Positions 1 to 6,023 of a DNA stretch of 15,185 bases are shown here, piece after piece. Under the pieces are notes generated by a model that saw nothing but the letters and a program-made list of their open reading frames with translations, searched no databases and was not told the DNA's origin. Position numbers and translations under genes: made by a program. The DNA is from an uncultured Eubacteriales bacterium (GTDB lineage: Bacteria; Bacillota; Clostridia; TANB77; CAG-508), in contig CABTXJ010000011.1 in the NCBI GenBank assembly GCA_902488785.1, positions 1 through 15,185 on the forward strand. Reading direction: 5' to 3'. Each line of letters starts with the position of its first letter. The stretch's first letter is position 1.

Positions 1-1
1 A

Positions 2-1063
2 AAATATGAAGAAGAAATTAATGAAAATGCTAAAATGTTAGCTAAAAATGTTATTACAACAGCAATACAAAAATGTGCAGCTGATCATACTTCAGAAACA
101 ACACTTACTGTTATTTCTATTCCTTCAGAAGAAATGAAAGGTAGAATAATTGGTAAAGATGGTAGAAATATTAGAAGTTTAGAAATGCTAACTGGTGTTC
201 AAATCATAATAGACGATACTCCAGAAGCAATAACACTTTCGGCATTTGATCCAGTAAGAACAGCTGTTGCTAAATTAGCAATAGAAAAATTACTAGATGA
301 TGGTAGAATCCATCCAGGTAAGATTGAAGAAATTGTAGAAAAAGCAACATTAGAAATTGCAGATGTAGTAAGAGCTGAAGGTAAAAGAGCAATGGAAGAA
401 TCTGGTATATCAGATTTAAGCTCAGAAGAAATTATGCTTTTAGGTAAACTAAAATATAGAACAAGTTATGGTCAAAATGTTCTTACACACTCAATAGAAG
501 TTGCAAATCTTGCAGGAATAATGGCAGACTTAGTAGGAGCAAATAAGGAAGTAGCTAAAAGAGCCGCATTATTACATGATATCGGAAAAGCATTAGACCA
601 TGATCCAGATATTGAAGGAACACATGTTGAATTAGGTGTAGAAGTATTAACTAGGGCTAAAGAAAGCAAGGAAGTAATTCATGCAGTAGAAGCTCATCAT
701 AATGATATAGAACCTGAAACAGTTGAAGCAATACTTGTACAAGCTGCAGATACAATCTCTGCATCTAGACCTGGAGCTAGAAGAGATACATTTGAAGCAT
801 ACATTAAAAGAATACAAAAGCTTGAAGAAATTGCTACAGCATTTGAAGGTGTAAACAAATCTTACGCAATACAAGCAGGTAGAGAAATACGTTTAATAGT
901 AGATCCTGAAAAGATATCTGATTCTGAAATGACTGTACTTGCACATGGCATATCTAAAAAAATAGAAGAAGAATTGCCTTTCCCAGGTAAGATTAAGGTA
1001 ACAGTATTAAGAGAAACTAGAAAAACAGACTATGCAAAACAAAGTAAGGTTAATAGAAAATAG
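2..1063 (+). CDS. rny: Ribonuclease Y, 3' part (5' end outside window)
   Basis: RNase Y is the membrane-anchored endoribonuclease that starts bulk mRNA decay in many Firmicutes. The open frame runs to the left edge, so the ATG at 35 is internal. About 353 residues are visible of the roughly 520 usual, and the N-terminal membrane helix and most of the coiled coil are missing. The fragment opens with the end of the coiled coil (KYEEEINENAK). A KH RNA-binding domain follows, with its GXXG loop in GRIIGKDGRNIR (fragment residues about 48-59). The HD metal-dependent nuclease domain has the first His in VLTHSIEVA, the HD pair in LLHDIGKALDHD (about 192-193), HH in EAHHND, and the distal Asp in QAADTISASRPGAR. 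The C-terminal RETR..DYAK block is present, followed by a short basic tail (QSKVNRK). No terminator separates it from the downstream tRNA, so readthrough into the tRNA is possible. The identification rests on near-continuous family motifs and is firm. Confidence 0.97.
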   Translation, partial: KYEEEINENAKMLAKNVITTAIQKCAADHTSETTLTVISIPSEEMKGRIIGKDGRNIRSLEMLTGVQIIIDDTPEAITLSAFDPVRTAVAKLAIEKLLDDGRIHPGKIEEIVEKATLEIADVVRAEGKRAMEESGISDLSSEEIMLLGKLKYRTSYGQNVLTHSIEVANLAGIMADLVGANKEVAKRAALLHDIGKALDHDPDIEGTHVELGVEVLTRAKESKEVIHAVEAHHNDIEPETVEAILVQAADTISASRPGARRDTFEAYIKRIQKLEEIATAFEGVNKSYAIQAGREIRLIVDPEKISDSEMTVLAHGISKKIEEELPFPGKIKVTVLRETRKTDYAKQSKVNRK

Positions 1064-1111
1064 TTTAAAAAGTATGTTTTACAATTTTTTAAAAAAAGTT
1101 GATGCAATATG

Positions 1112-1140
1112 TTGAAATTATTAAAAATTAATGTTAATAT
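1112..1140 (+). promoter_or_regulatory. Sigma-A-type promoter for tRNA-Pro
   Basis: TTGAAA (1112-1117), a 17-nt spacer and TAATAT (1135-1140) form a near-consensus promoter. The predicted start is the A near 1147, about 11 nt before the mature tRNA 5' end, giving a short leader for RNase P to remove. The site lies in the gap after the rny stop codon, so the tRNA need not depend on rny transcription. Confidence 0.75.
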
Positions 1141-1157
1141 ATATATATTGCATTGAT

Positions 1158-1233
1158 CGAGGTGTAGCGCAGTTGGTAGCGCGCGTGGTTTGGGACCATG
1201 AGGTCGCAGGTTCGATCCCTGTCACCTCGACCA
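1158..1233 (+). tRNA. tRNA-Pro (anticodon UGG)
   Basis: This is a complete 76-nt tRNA with an encoded CCA end. The acceptor stem CGAGGTG (1158-1164) pairs with CACCTCG (1223-1229), followed by discriminator A and CCA. The D arm contains AGCGCAGTTGGTAGCGC. The anticodon stem CGTGG/CCATG encloses the loop TTTGGGA with anticodon TGG at 1191-1193. The T arm carries the canonical GGTTCGATCC. The UGG anticodon reads CCA/CCG and by wobble other Pro codons. It has its own promoter upstream and a strong terminator downstream, so it looks like a single-gene transcription unit, possibly co-transcribed with rny. Confidence 0.98.
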
Positions 1234-1277
1234 GTTATACGCATTTTAAGGGTTTTATATAATTGTTAAAATGTATT

Positions 1278-1308
1278 GAAAGGTTGATATATCAATCTTT
1301 CTTTTTTT
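1278..1308 (+). terminator. Rho-independent terminator after tRNA-Pro
   Basis: The arm GAAAGGTTGA (1278-1287) pairs with TCAATCTTTC (1292-1301), a 10-bp stem with one G-T pair around the tetraloop TATA. Seven T residues follow (1302-1308). It ends the tRNA-Pro (or rny-tRNA) transcript about 45 nt after the CCA. Confidence 0.85.
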
Positions 1309-1451
1309 ATACATTTATACGCAATTACTCAAAATATGTATAAATTTATAAGATAAAGGGAAAATAAAGGGGAAAATTCTTTTTTTTAGTGTTTTGTTAC
1401 ATTAATTTTTTTATTAACACCTATTTTGTTTTATTTAATAACTAATTTTTA

Positions 1452-1479
1452 AAGGTTATATCAAAATAACCTTCTTTTT
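1452..1479 (+). terminator. Orphan plus-strand terminator-like hairpin
   Basis: AAGGTTAT (1452-1459) pairs with ATAACCTT (1466-1473) around a 6-nt loop, followed by CTTTTT. The orientation fits a plus-strand transcript. The tRNA terminator lies about 145 nt upstream, so this is either a backup terminator or the end of an unannotated small RNA. There is no T-run on the other side, so it is not bidirectional. Confidence 0.5.
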
Positions 1480-1568
1480 GAACTAAAATAACAGTTATTA
1501 AAATAAATAACTGCTTAAGTTTAAATATTAAATTTTATAAAATCAATTTCAACAACTCCTTTTTTGCA

Positions 1569-1598
1569 TAAAAAAATGAAGCTCTCTAGAAAAGCTTC
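1569..1598 (-). terminator. Minus-strand rho-independent terminator
   Basis: Read on the minus strand, GAAGCT pairs with AGCTTC around a 9-nt loop that could extend the stem through G-U and A-U pairs. It is followed by A and seven T residues (plus-strand run at 1570-1576). It lies about 280 nt after the stop of the small minus-strand gene at 1879-2202 and is the best-formed terminator for that strand here. Confidence 0.6.
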
Positions 1599-1727
1599 TT
1601 AATTTGTATATGTATTTCATTATATTTATTATACTACATATTTTTTGTATTTCAAAGTAGTCTTTTTTGCTAAACTTTTTTGCTAGTATTTTTATTAAAC
1701 TTTTTGATAAATTATATAAATTTTTAA

Positions 1728-1774
1728 AAATGTGAAACAATATTTATAAATATTATTAAAAAAGTTTCACATTT
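1728..1774 (-). repeat. Long inverted repeat, possible terminator of the orphan gene
   Basis: AAATGTGAAAC (1728-1738) pairs perfectly with GTTTCACATTT (1764-1774), an 11-bp stem. The 25-nt loop contains a second perfect inverted repeat, AATATTT/AAATATT (1739-1754). On the minus strand the stem is followed by TT then AAAAA (next to ATTTTT), a poor but possible terminator about 105 nt after the orphan gene. It could also be a transcript-stabilising 3' hairpin. It has no transposon features such as a target-site duplication that I can confirm. Confidence 0.5.
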
Positions 1775-1878
1775 GTTAGCTTTTATACACACCTTTATTT
1801 GCAAAAGAGCCATTTTAACATTTTTAAAACATTAAAATATACAAAATATTAAATTAATATTCTATCCCACTTATATTT

Positions 1879-2202
1879 TTATTCTTTTAAAAATCCATGT
1901 TCCTTTAATAGTTTTATAAACATATGATCATATTCTTCAAAATAATTTGGATCTACTTCTGCAGTTGCCCAATCTATTTCTTGACATATATCATCTATTT
2001 CACAAAATAATTTACTTGATATTTTATTACCACCTATTAAATACTCTTGAAATATATCATAAAACTCTTCCTTTTCATCTGGCGAAAATTTTTTATACCC
2101 CTCTGTAAAATAATATGTAAAAAACTCTATATATTCTTGTTCAGTATAATCTTCAGAAAGTATCTTTTCTAATACTTCTCTATATTTTTCTTTATCTTCC
2201 AT
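1879..2202 (-). CDS. Small acidic protein of unknown function
   Basis: I do not recognise this 107-residue protein. It is strongly acidic, with many Glu and Asp, rich in Tyr and Phe, and looks all-helical by composition (for example VLEKILSEDYTEQEYIEFFTYYF). It has no signal peptide or membrane segment, so it should be cytoplasmic. It has two Cys residues (CEIDDIC, a C-x5-C spacing) and a conserved-looking DWATAEVDPNYFEEYD stretch. The ATG is preceded by a modest AAGAGA ribosome binding site at 8-nt spacing and a near-consensus promoter, which argues that the gene is real. It is divergent from the ABC exporter operon. Small acidic proteins of this look include immunity-type and other protein-binding proteins, but nothing in the sequence proves such a role. 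Confidence 0.75.
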   Translation of the reverse strand: MEDKEKYREVLEKILSEDYTEQEYIEFFTYYFTEGYKKFSPDEKEEFYDIFQEYLIGGNKISSKLFCEIDDICQEIDWATAEVDPNYFEEYDHMFIKLLKEHGFLKE

Positions 2203-2232
2203 AACTTAATTCTCTTTTCTTTTATTATCTTA

Positions 2233-2261
2233 ATTATATTTTATATGAATCATTTTAACAA
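2233..2261 (-). promoter_or_regulatory. Promoter of the small acidic protein gene
   Basis: On the minus strand TTGTTA (2261-2256), a 17-nt spacer and a perfect TATAAT (2238-2233) are present. The predicted start is the A at about 2226, giving a 24-nt leader before the ATG at 2202. Confidence 0.75.
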
Positions 2262-2274
2262 ATCTTTTATTATA

Positions 2275-2314
2275 TATCCTATAGTATAAGTAATAATATT
2301 ATTAGTATCCTATA
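2275..2314. promoter_or_regulatory. Palindrome and direct repeats between divergent promoters (putative operator)
   Basis: TATCCTATA occurs twice in direct orientation, at 2275-2283 and 2306-2314, 31 nt apart (about three helical turns). Between the copies lies the 14-nt perfect palindrome TAATAATATTATTA (2291-2304). The cluster sits between the divergent promoters of the acidic protein gene and the ABC operon and could bind a shared regulator. In DNA this AT-rich, short palindromes also arise by chance, so this is a suggestion. Confidence 0.35.
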
Positions 2315-2366
2315 TTATCTTACTTCTTTTTTATTACTTATAATGCATCTCCCTTCTTTCTTATTC

Positions 2367-2395
2367 TTGAAAAATCCACCTTTAATATATATAAT
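2367..2395 (+). promoter_or_regulatory. Promoter of the ABC exporter operon
   Basis: TTGAAA (2367-2372), a 17-nt spacer and a perfect TATAAT (2390-2395) are present. The predicted start near 2402-2404 leaves a leader of only about 25 nt carrying the AAAGGA ribosome binding site. There is therefore no room for an attenuator after this promoter. Confidence 0.8.
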
Positions 2396-2426
2396 TGTAT
2401 TGTAATAAAAAGAAAGGATTAATGCT

Positions 2427-4148
2427 ATGCAAATGATACTAAAACACGCAAAAAAATATAGGCTTAAAATTATCCTAACTCTCCTGATAGTAATATTTGG
2501 AGTATACATTAATTTGTACATACCAAAACTTAATTCAGGAATTATTAATGAAGGTTTAGTAAAAGGTGATAGTCACTATTTAAAAACTAAAGGCCCAATA
2601 ATGCTAATATATTCTATACTATCTCTTTTAACAGGATTGTTAAGTTTGCTTTTTGCAGCTACCATTTCATACAGTTTAAGTGCAGATTTAAGAAAAGATG
2701 TTTTTAAAAAGATAAACGAATTTTCACTAGCAAACTTCAACAAACTATCTAATGAAACACTACTTACACGTTTAACAAACGATGTAGACAAAATTGCAAG
2801 ACTATTTATGATGTCACTTGTATTTTTGATACAAGCCCCTCTTCTAATAATTATTGCATATATAATGTCTGTAAATATTAATAGAGAACTTGCTCATCTA
2901 ATAATTGCAGTACTGCCAGTAGTAATACTAATATTTTTCATCGCAAATAGATTTGTTAAACCAATATTCAAAAAAATGCAAAAAAACATTGACAGAATTA
3001 ACAATGTGGTAAGAGAAAATGTAATTGGAATACGTGATGTTAAATCATACATGCTAGAAGATAATGAATCAGAAAAATTTGAAAAGCAAAATGAAAGCTT
3101 AAAAATGATATCAACTAAAGCTGTAATTATTATTAACCTTCTAGCACCTATTGGAAGCATTGTAGCTTTAGGACTAGGTGTATATATGTTATCTAGAGGA
3201 AGTAAGCTAATACTAGAAGGAAAACTTACACCTGGTGATCTTTTAGCTTTCACATCATATTCTACACAAATCATTAATGGATTGATGATGATGTTTGGTT
3301 TCTTCTCATCTCTTATTCAAGCTAATGCATCTATCGACAGAATAAGTGAAATATATAATTTGAAATCTACTTTAGAAGAAAGAGAAAATCCAATAAGAGA
3401 AATGAAAAATACAGACATAATATTTTCTAATGTAACTTTTGGTTACAATGAAAATGAAATTATACTAAAAGATATTAATTTTACTGTAAAAGAAGGAACT
3501 TCTTTAGGAATAATAGGACAAACCGGTTCTGGTAAGAGTACACTAGTTGATCTAATATCTAGAAAATATGACCCACAAAAAGGTAAAATAACAATTGGTG
3601 GAATTGATATTAAAAACTATGATATAAAATATTTAAACAATGCAATATCACACATAGAACAACAATCAAAACTATTTTCAGGTACAATAAAATCTAATAT
3701 ATTATTAGGTAATAACACATTAAAAGATGAAGAAGTATCTAAAGTATTACAACTTGCACAAGCTTCTAACTTTGTAGATAGATACACAGATACAATATCA
3801 CACAAGGTTGAACAAAATGGAAGCAATTACTCTGGAGGACAAAAACAAAGAATTTCTATTGCAAGAGCAATTGCTAAAAACTCCAAGATAATGATAATAG
3901 ACGATGCAACTTCAGCCCTAGATTATGATACTGAAAGAAAAATACAAAAAATGCTAAAGGAAAATTTAAATCCAAATCTAACTAAAATAATCGTATCACA
4001 AAGAATAAGCAGTGTTCAAAACTGTGATAATATATTAGTTTTAGAAGATGGTAAAATAGTAGATTCTGGAACACATGAAAAACTAATTAAAACCTCTAAA
4101 TTGTATACAGACATATACAACATGCAAGGAGGTGATAGAAGTGAATAA
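2427..4148 (+). CDS. Heterodimeric ABC exporter subunit with degenerate ATP site (BmrC/TM287-like)
   Basis: This 573-residue half-transporter has an N-terminal exporter membrane domain (about residues 15-300, six hydrophobic segments) and a C-terminal ATPase domain (about 330-565). The ATPase domain has Walker A GQTGSGKST (364-372), a Q-loop region near HIEQQSKLFSGT, a canonical signature SGGQ (469-472) and Walker B IMIIDD. The residue after the Walker B Asp492 is Asp493 instead of the catalytic Glu, and the switch (H-loop) His is Gln525 (VSQRISS). Both changes are typical of the non-hydrolysing site of heterodimeric exporters. ATG 2427 follows AAAGGA by 8 nt. The next gene overlaps its end, so the two subunits are translationally coupled. 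It probably exports drugs, lipids or peptides from the inner membrane; the substrate cannot be read from sequence. Confidence 0.93.
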   Translation: MQMILKHAKKYRLKIILTLLIVIFGVYINLYIPKLNSGIINEGLVKGDSHYLKTKGPIMLIYSILSLLTGLLSLLFAATISYSLSADLRKDVFKKINEFSLANFNKLSNETLLTRLTNDVDKIARLFMMSLVFLIQAPLLIIIAYIMSVNINRELAHLIIAVLPVVILIFFIANRFVKPIFKKMQKNIDRINNVVRENVIGIRDVKSYMLEDNESEKFEKQNESLKMISTKAVIIINLLAPIGSIVALGLGVYMLSRGSKLILEGKLTPGDLLAFTSYSTQIINGLMMMFGFFSSLIQANASIDRISEIYNLKSTLEERENPIREMKNTDIIFSNVTFGYNENEIILKDINFTVKEGTSLGIIGQTGSGKSTLVDLISRKYDPQKGKITIGGIDIKNYDIKYLNNAISHIEQQSKLFSGTIKSNILLGNNTLKDEEVSKVLQLAQASNFVDRYTDTISHKVEQNGSNYSGGQKQRISIARAIAKNSKIMIIDDATSALDYDTERKIQKMLKENLNPNLTKIIVSQRISSVQNCDNILVLEDGKIVDSGTHEKLIKTSKLYTDIYNMQGGDRSE

Positions 4149-5952
4149 CAATATTAACAAAGAAAGCAAAAAACCATTTGAAACATTTAAAAGACTTTTA
4201 AGATATGTTTTTAATTACAAGAAAATGTTCATTTTTGGTATGATAACACTCCTTATTGCACTAGCTGCTACAATATACACAAGTATACTTGTAGGTCCAA
4301 TTGCAAAAAGCCTTAAAGAAGGTAGCCTAGATGGAATAAATGTTGCAGTATCAAATTTAGCTATTGCTGTTGCTGTATCAATTATTTTTAACTTTTTAGG
4401 CAATACTATCTTTGCAGTACTTGCACAAAAAGTAACATACAATATTAGGAAAAAACTTTTTTCGCATTTAGAAAAATTAGACATAGCATTTTTCGATAAC
4501 AACAAACCGGGTGAAATAGTTTCAACCTTTACAAATGATGTTGCAATACTTACTGAAGCACTAGATCAAGCAATTTCAAAAAGTATAATAAGTATACTAG
4601 AAATAACAATTTCTATTATAATACTAATTAAAATTAATTGGATGCTAAGTATAATTACTATATTACTATTACTAGTATATACTTTCCTAATTAGGTTTTT
4701 TGGTAACAAGAGTAAGTATTATACAGCTATATCACAAAAGAAATTAGCAGACTTAACATCATATTCTGAAGAAATGATATCTGGAATGCCAATTATCAAA
4801 TCATACAATTACGAAGATAGAAATGTTGAGAGATTTTCAGTAAAAGCAGACAATCTAAAAAAGTATCAAACTAAATCTACAATTTATGGTATCTCAATGA
4901 ATATAATAGGAAGTTCATTTGCATTCATACTATCTAGTGTAATTACAGTACTTGGTGTGTACTTCTATAACAAAGGCGTGCTAGATATATCAAACCTATT
5001 AATATATATTAAATTTGTTTCTTCATTATCAGCACCAATACAAAGCCTATCTAATTACATTTCATTAATATATACAGCACTTGCTGGAGCAGAAAGAATA
5101 TTTAATATAATAGATATTGAGTCTGAAATAGACGAAGGTACAATTACACTAATTGAAAAAGATGGAAACAAATACTGGAATAACAACGGACATTTTATTA
5201 AAGCAGAAGGTCATATTGAATTTAAGAATGTATATTTCAATTATGATACCGATATGAAAGATAAGGACAAAATGGTATTAAGAGATATTTCTCTTTATGC
5301 TAATCCCAAAGAAAAGTTAGCATTTGTTGGTTCCACAGGTGCAGGAAAAACTACAATATCTAATCTAGTAGATAGATTCTATGATGTATCAGATGGTGAA
5401 ATATTAATAGACGGACTTCCAATTAATGAAATTAAGAAAAGCCACTTAAGATCAAATATGACAGTTGTACTGCAAGAGCCCACTATATTTACTGGAACAG
5501 TTATGGAAAACATCAGAAAAGGTAATTTAAACGCCTCTGATGAAGATATAATTAGAGCAGCTAAACTTACTAATGCTGATTATATAATTTCTAGATTACC
5601 TAATGGCTATAATACAATGCTATCACCTGAAGATATTTCTCTTTCCAAAGGAGAAAAGCAATTCATTTCGATAGCTAGAGCTGCAGTATCTAACCCACTA
5701 ATTCTTATGTTAGATGAAGCAACATCTTCTATTGACTCTCTTACAGAAAAGTTAATTCAAGAAGGTTTTGATAACCTAATGAAAAACTCTACTACTTTAG
5801 TAATAGCTCATAGGCTATCTACAGTAAAAAATGCAAATAGTATTTTAGTTGTAGAAGATGGTAAAATAATTGAAAGAGGATCACATTCTGATCTGATTGC
5901 AAAACAAGGTAAGTACTATAACCTATATACAGGTAAGGAAATACTAGAATAG
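4141..5952 (+). CDS. Heterodimeric ABC exporter subunit with catalytic Glu (BmrD/TM288-like)
   Basis: This partner half-transporter has 603 residues when started at GTG 4141, which sits 8 nt after a perfect AAGGAGG (4126-4132). The GTG at 4132 overlaps that Shine-Dalgarno and is unlikely as a start. The gene overlaps the upstream stop by 8 nt. The membrane domain is followed by a longer linker (about 330-360, containing KYWNNNGHF) and then the ATPase domain. That domain has Walker A GSTGAGKTT (397-405), Q-loop VLQEPTIFTGT, Walker B LMLDE with catalytic Glu526, and H-loop His557 (IAHRLST). The signature is altered to LSKGEKQ instead of LSGGQ. This altered signature faces the Walker motifs of the first subunit, completing the degenerate ATP site, while its own Walker motifs pair with the partner's intact SGGQ to give one active site. 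Confidence 0.93.
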   Translation: MNNNINKESKKPFETFKRLLRYVFNYKKMFIFGMITLLIALAATIYTSILVGPIAKSLKEGSLDGINVAVSNLAIAVAVSIIFNFLGNTIFAVLAQKVTYNIRKKLFSHLEKLDIAFFDNNKPGEIVSTFTNDVAILTEALDQAISKSIISILEITISIIILIKINWMLSIITILLLLVYTFLIRFFGNKSKYYTAISQKKLADLTSYSEEMISGMPIIKSYNYEDRNVERFSVKADNLKKYQTKSTIYGISMNIIGSSFAFILSSVITVLGVYFYNKGVLDISNLLIYIKFVSSLSAPIQSLSNYISLIYTALAGAERIFNIIDIESEIDEGTITLIEKDGNKYWNNNGHFIKAEGHIEFKNVYFNYDTDMKDKDKMVLRDISLYANPKEKLAFVGSTGAGKTTISNLVDRFYDVSDGEILIDGLPINEIKKSHLRSNMTVVLQEPTIFTGTVMENIRKGNLNASDEDIIRAAKLTNADYIISRLPNGYNTMLSPEDISLSKGEKQFISIARAAVSNPLILMLDEATSSIDSLTEKLIQEGFDNLMKNSTTLVIAHRLSTVKNANSILVVEDGKIIERGSHSDLIAKQGKYYNLYTGKEILE

Positions 5953-5968
5953 AATTTAATAAATTAAT

Positions 5969-5998
5969 AAAATAGATCTTAATATTAAGATCTATTTT
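5969..5998. terminator. Bidirectional terminator between ABC operon and dnaE
   Basis: This is a perfect 30-nt palindrome centred between 5983 and 5984. AAAATAGATCTTA pairs with TAAGATCTATTTT, and there is a T-run on the outgoing side of each strand. It lies 17 nt after the exporter stop on the plus strand and 26 nt after the dnaE stop on the minus strand, so it should end both convergent operons. Confidence 0.88.
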
Positions 5999-6023
5999 TA
6001 ATATAATCATATTTTTAGTATTA

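Larger units (their letters stand above)
1309..1878. other. Non-coding AT-rich intergenic stretch with several hairpins
   Basis: No credible gene is seen on either strand. The only long open frame (1549-1740, minus) would start at TTG, lacks a ribosome binding site and runs through hairpins. The stretch holds a plus-strand terminator-like hairpin (1452-1479), an 8-bp inverted repeat at 1492-1513 (CAGTTATT/AATAACTG), a minus-strand terminator (1569-1598) and a long inverted repeat at 1728-1774. TTATACGCA occurs at 1235-1243 and again at 1315-1323, but that repeat is too short to mean much. The 3' ends of the tRNA and of the small minus-strand gene face each other across this stretch. Confidence 0.6.

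Noticed and set aside
1235..1323. TTATACGCA repeated just after tRNA-Pro and again 80 nt on, as a possible integration-site pair
   Set aside because: It is only 9 nt, does not include the tRNA 3' end, and no integrase or element lies between the copies.
1549..1740. 63-codon open frame on the minus strand
   Set aside because: It starts with TTG, has no ribosome binding site, runs through a terminator hairpin and has the composition of AT-rich non-coding DNA.
4132..4140. GTG at 4132 as start of the second ABC subunit
   Set aside because: It overlaps the AAGGAGG Shine-Dalgarno itself; GTG at 4141 has ideal 8-nt spacing.
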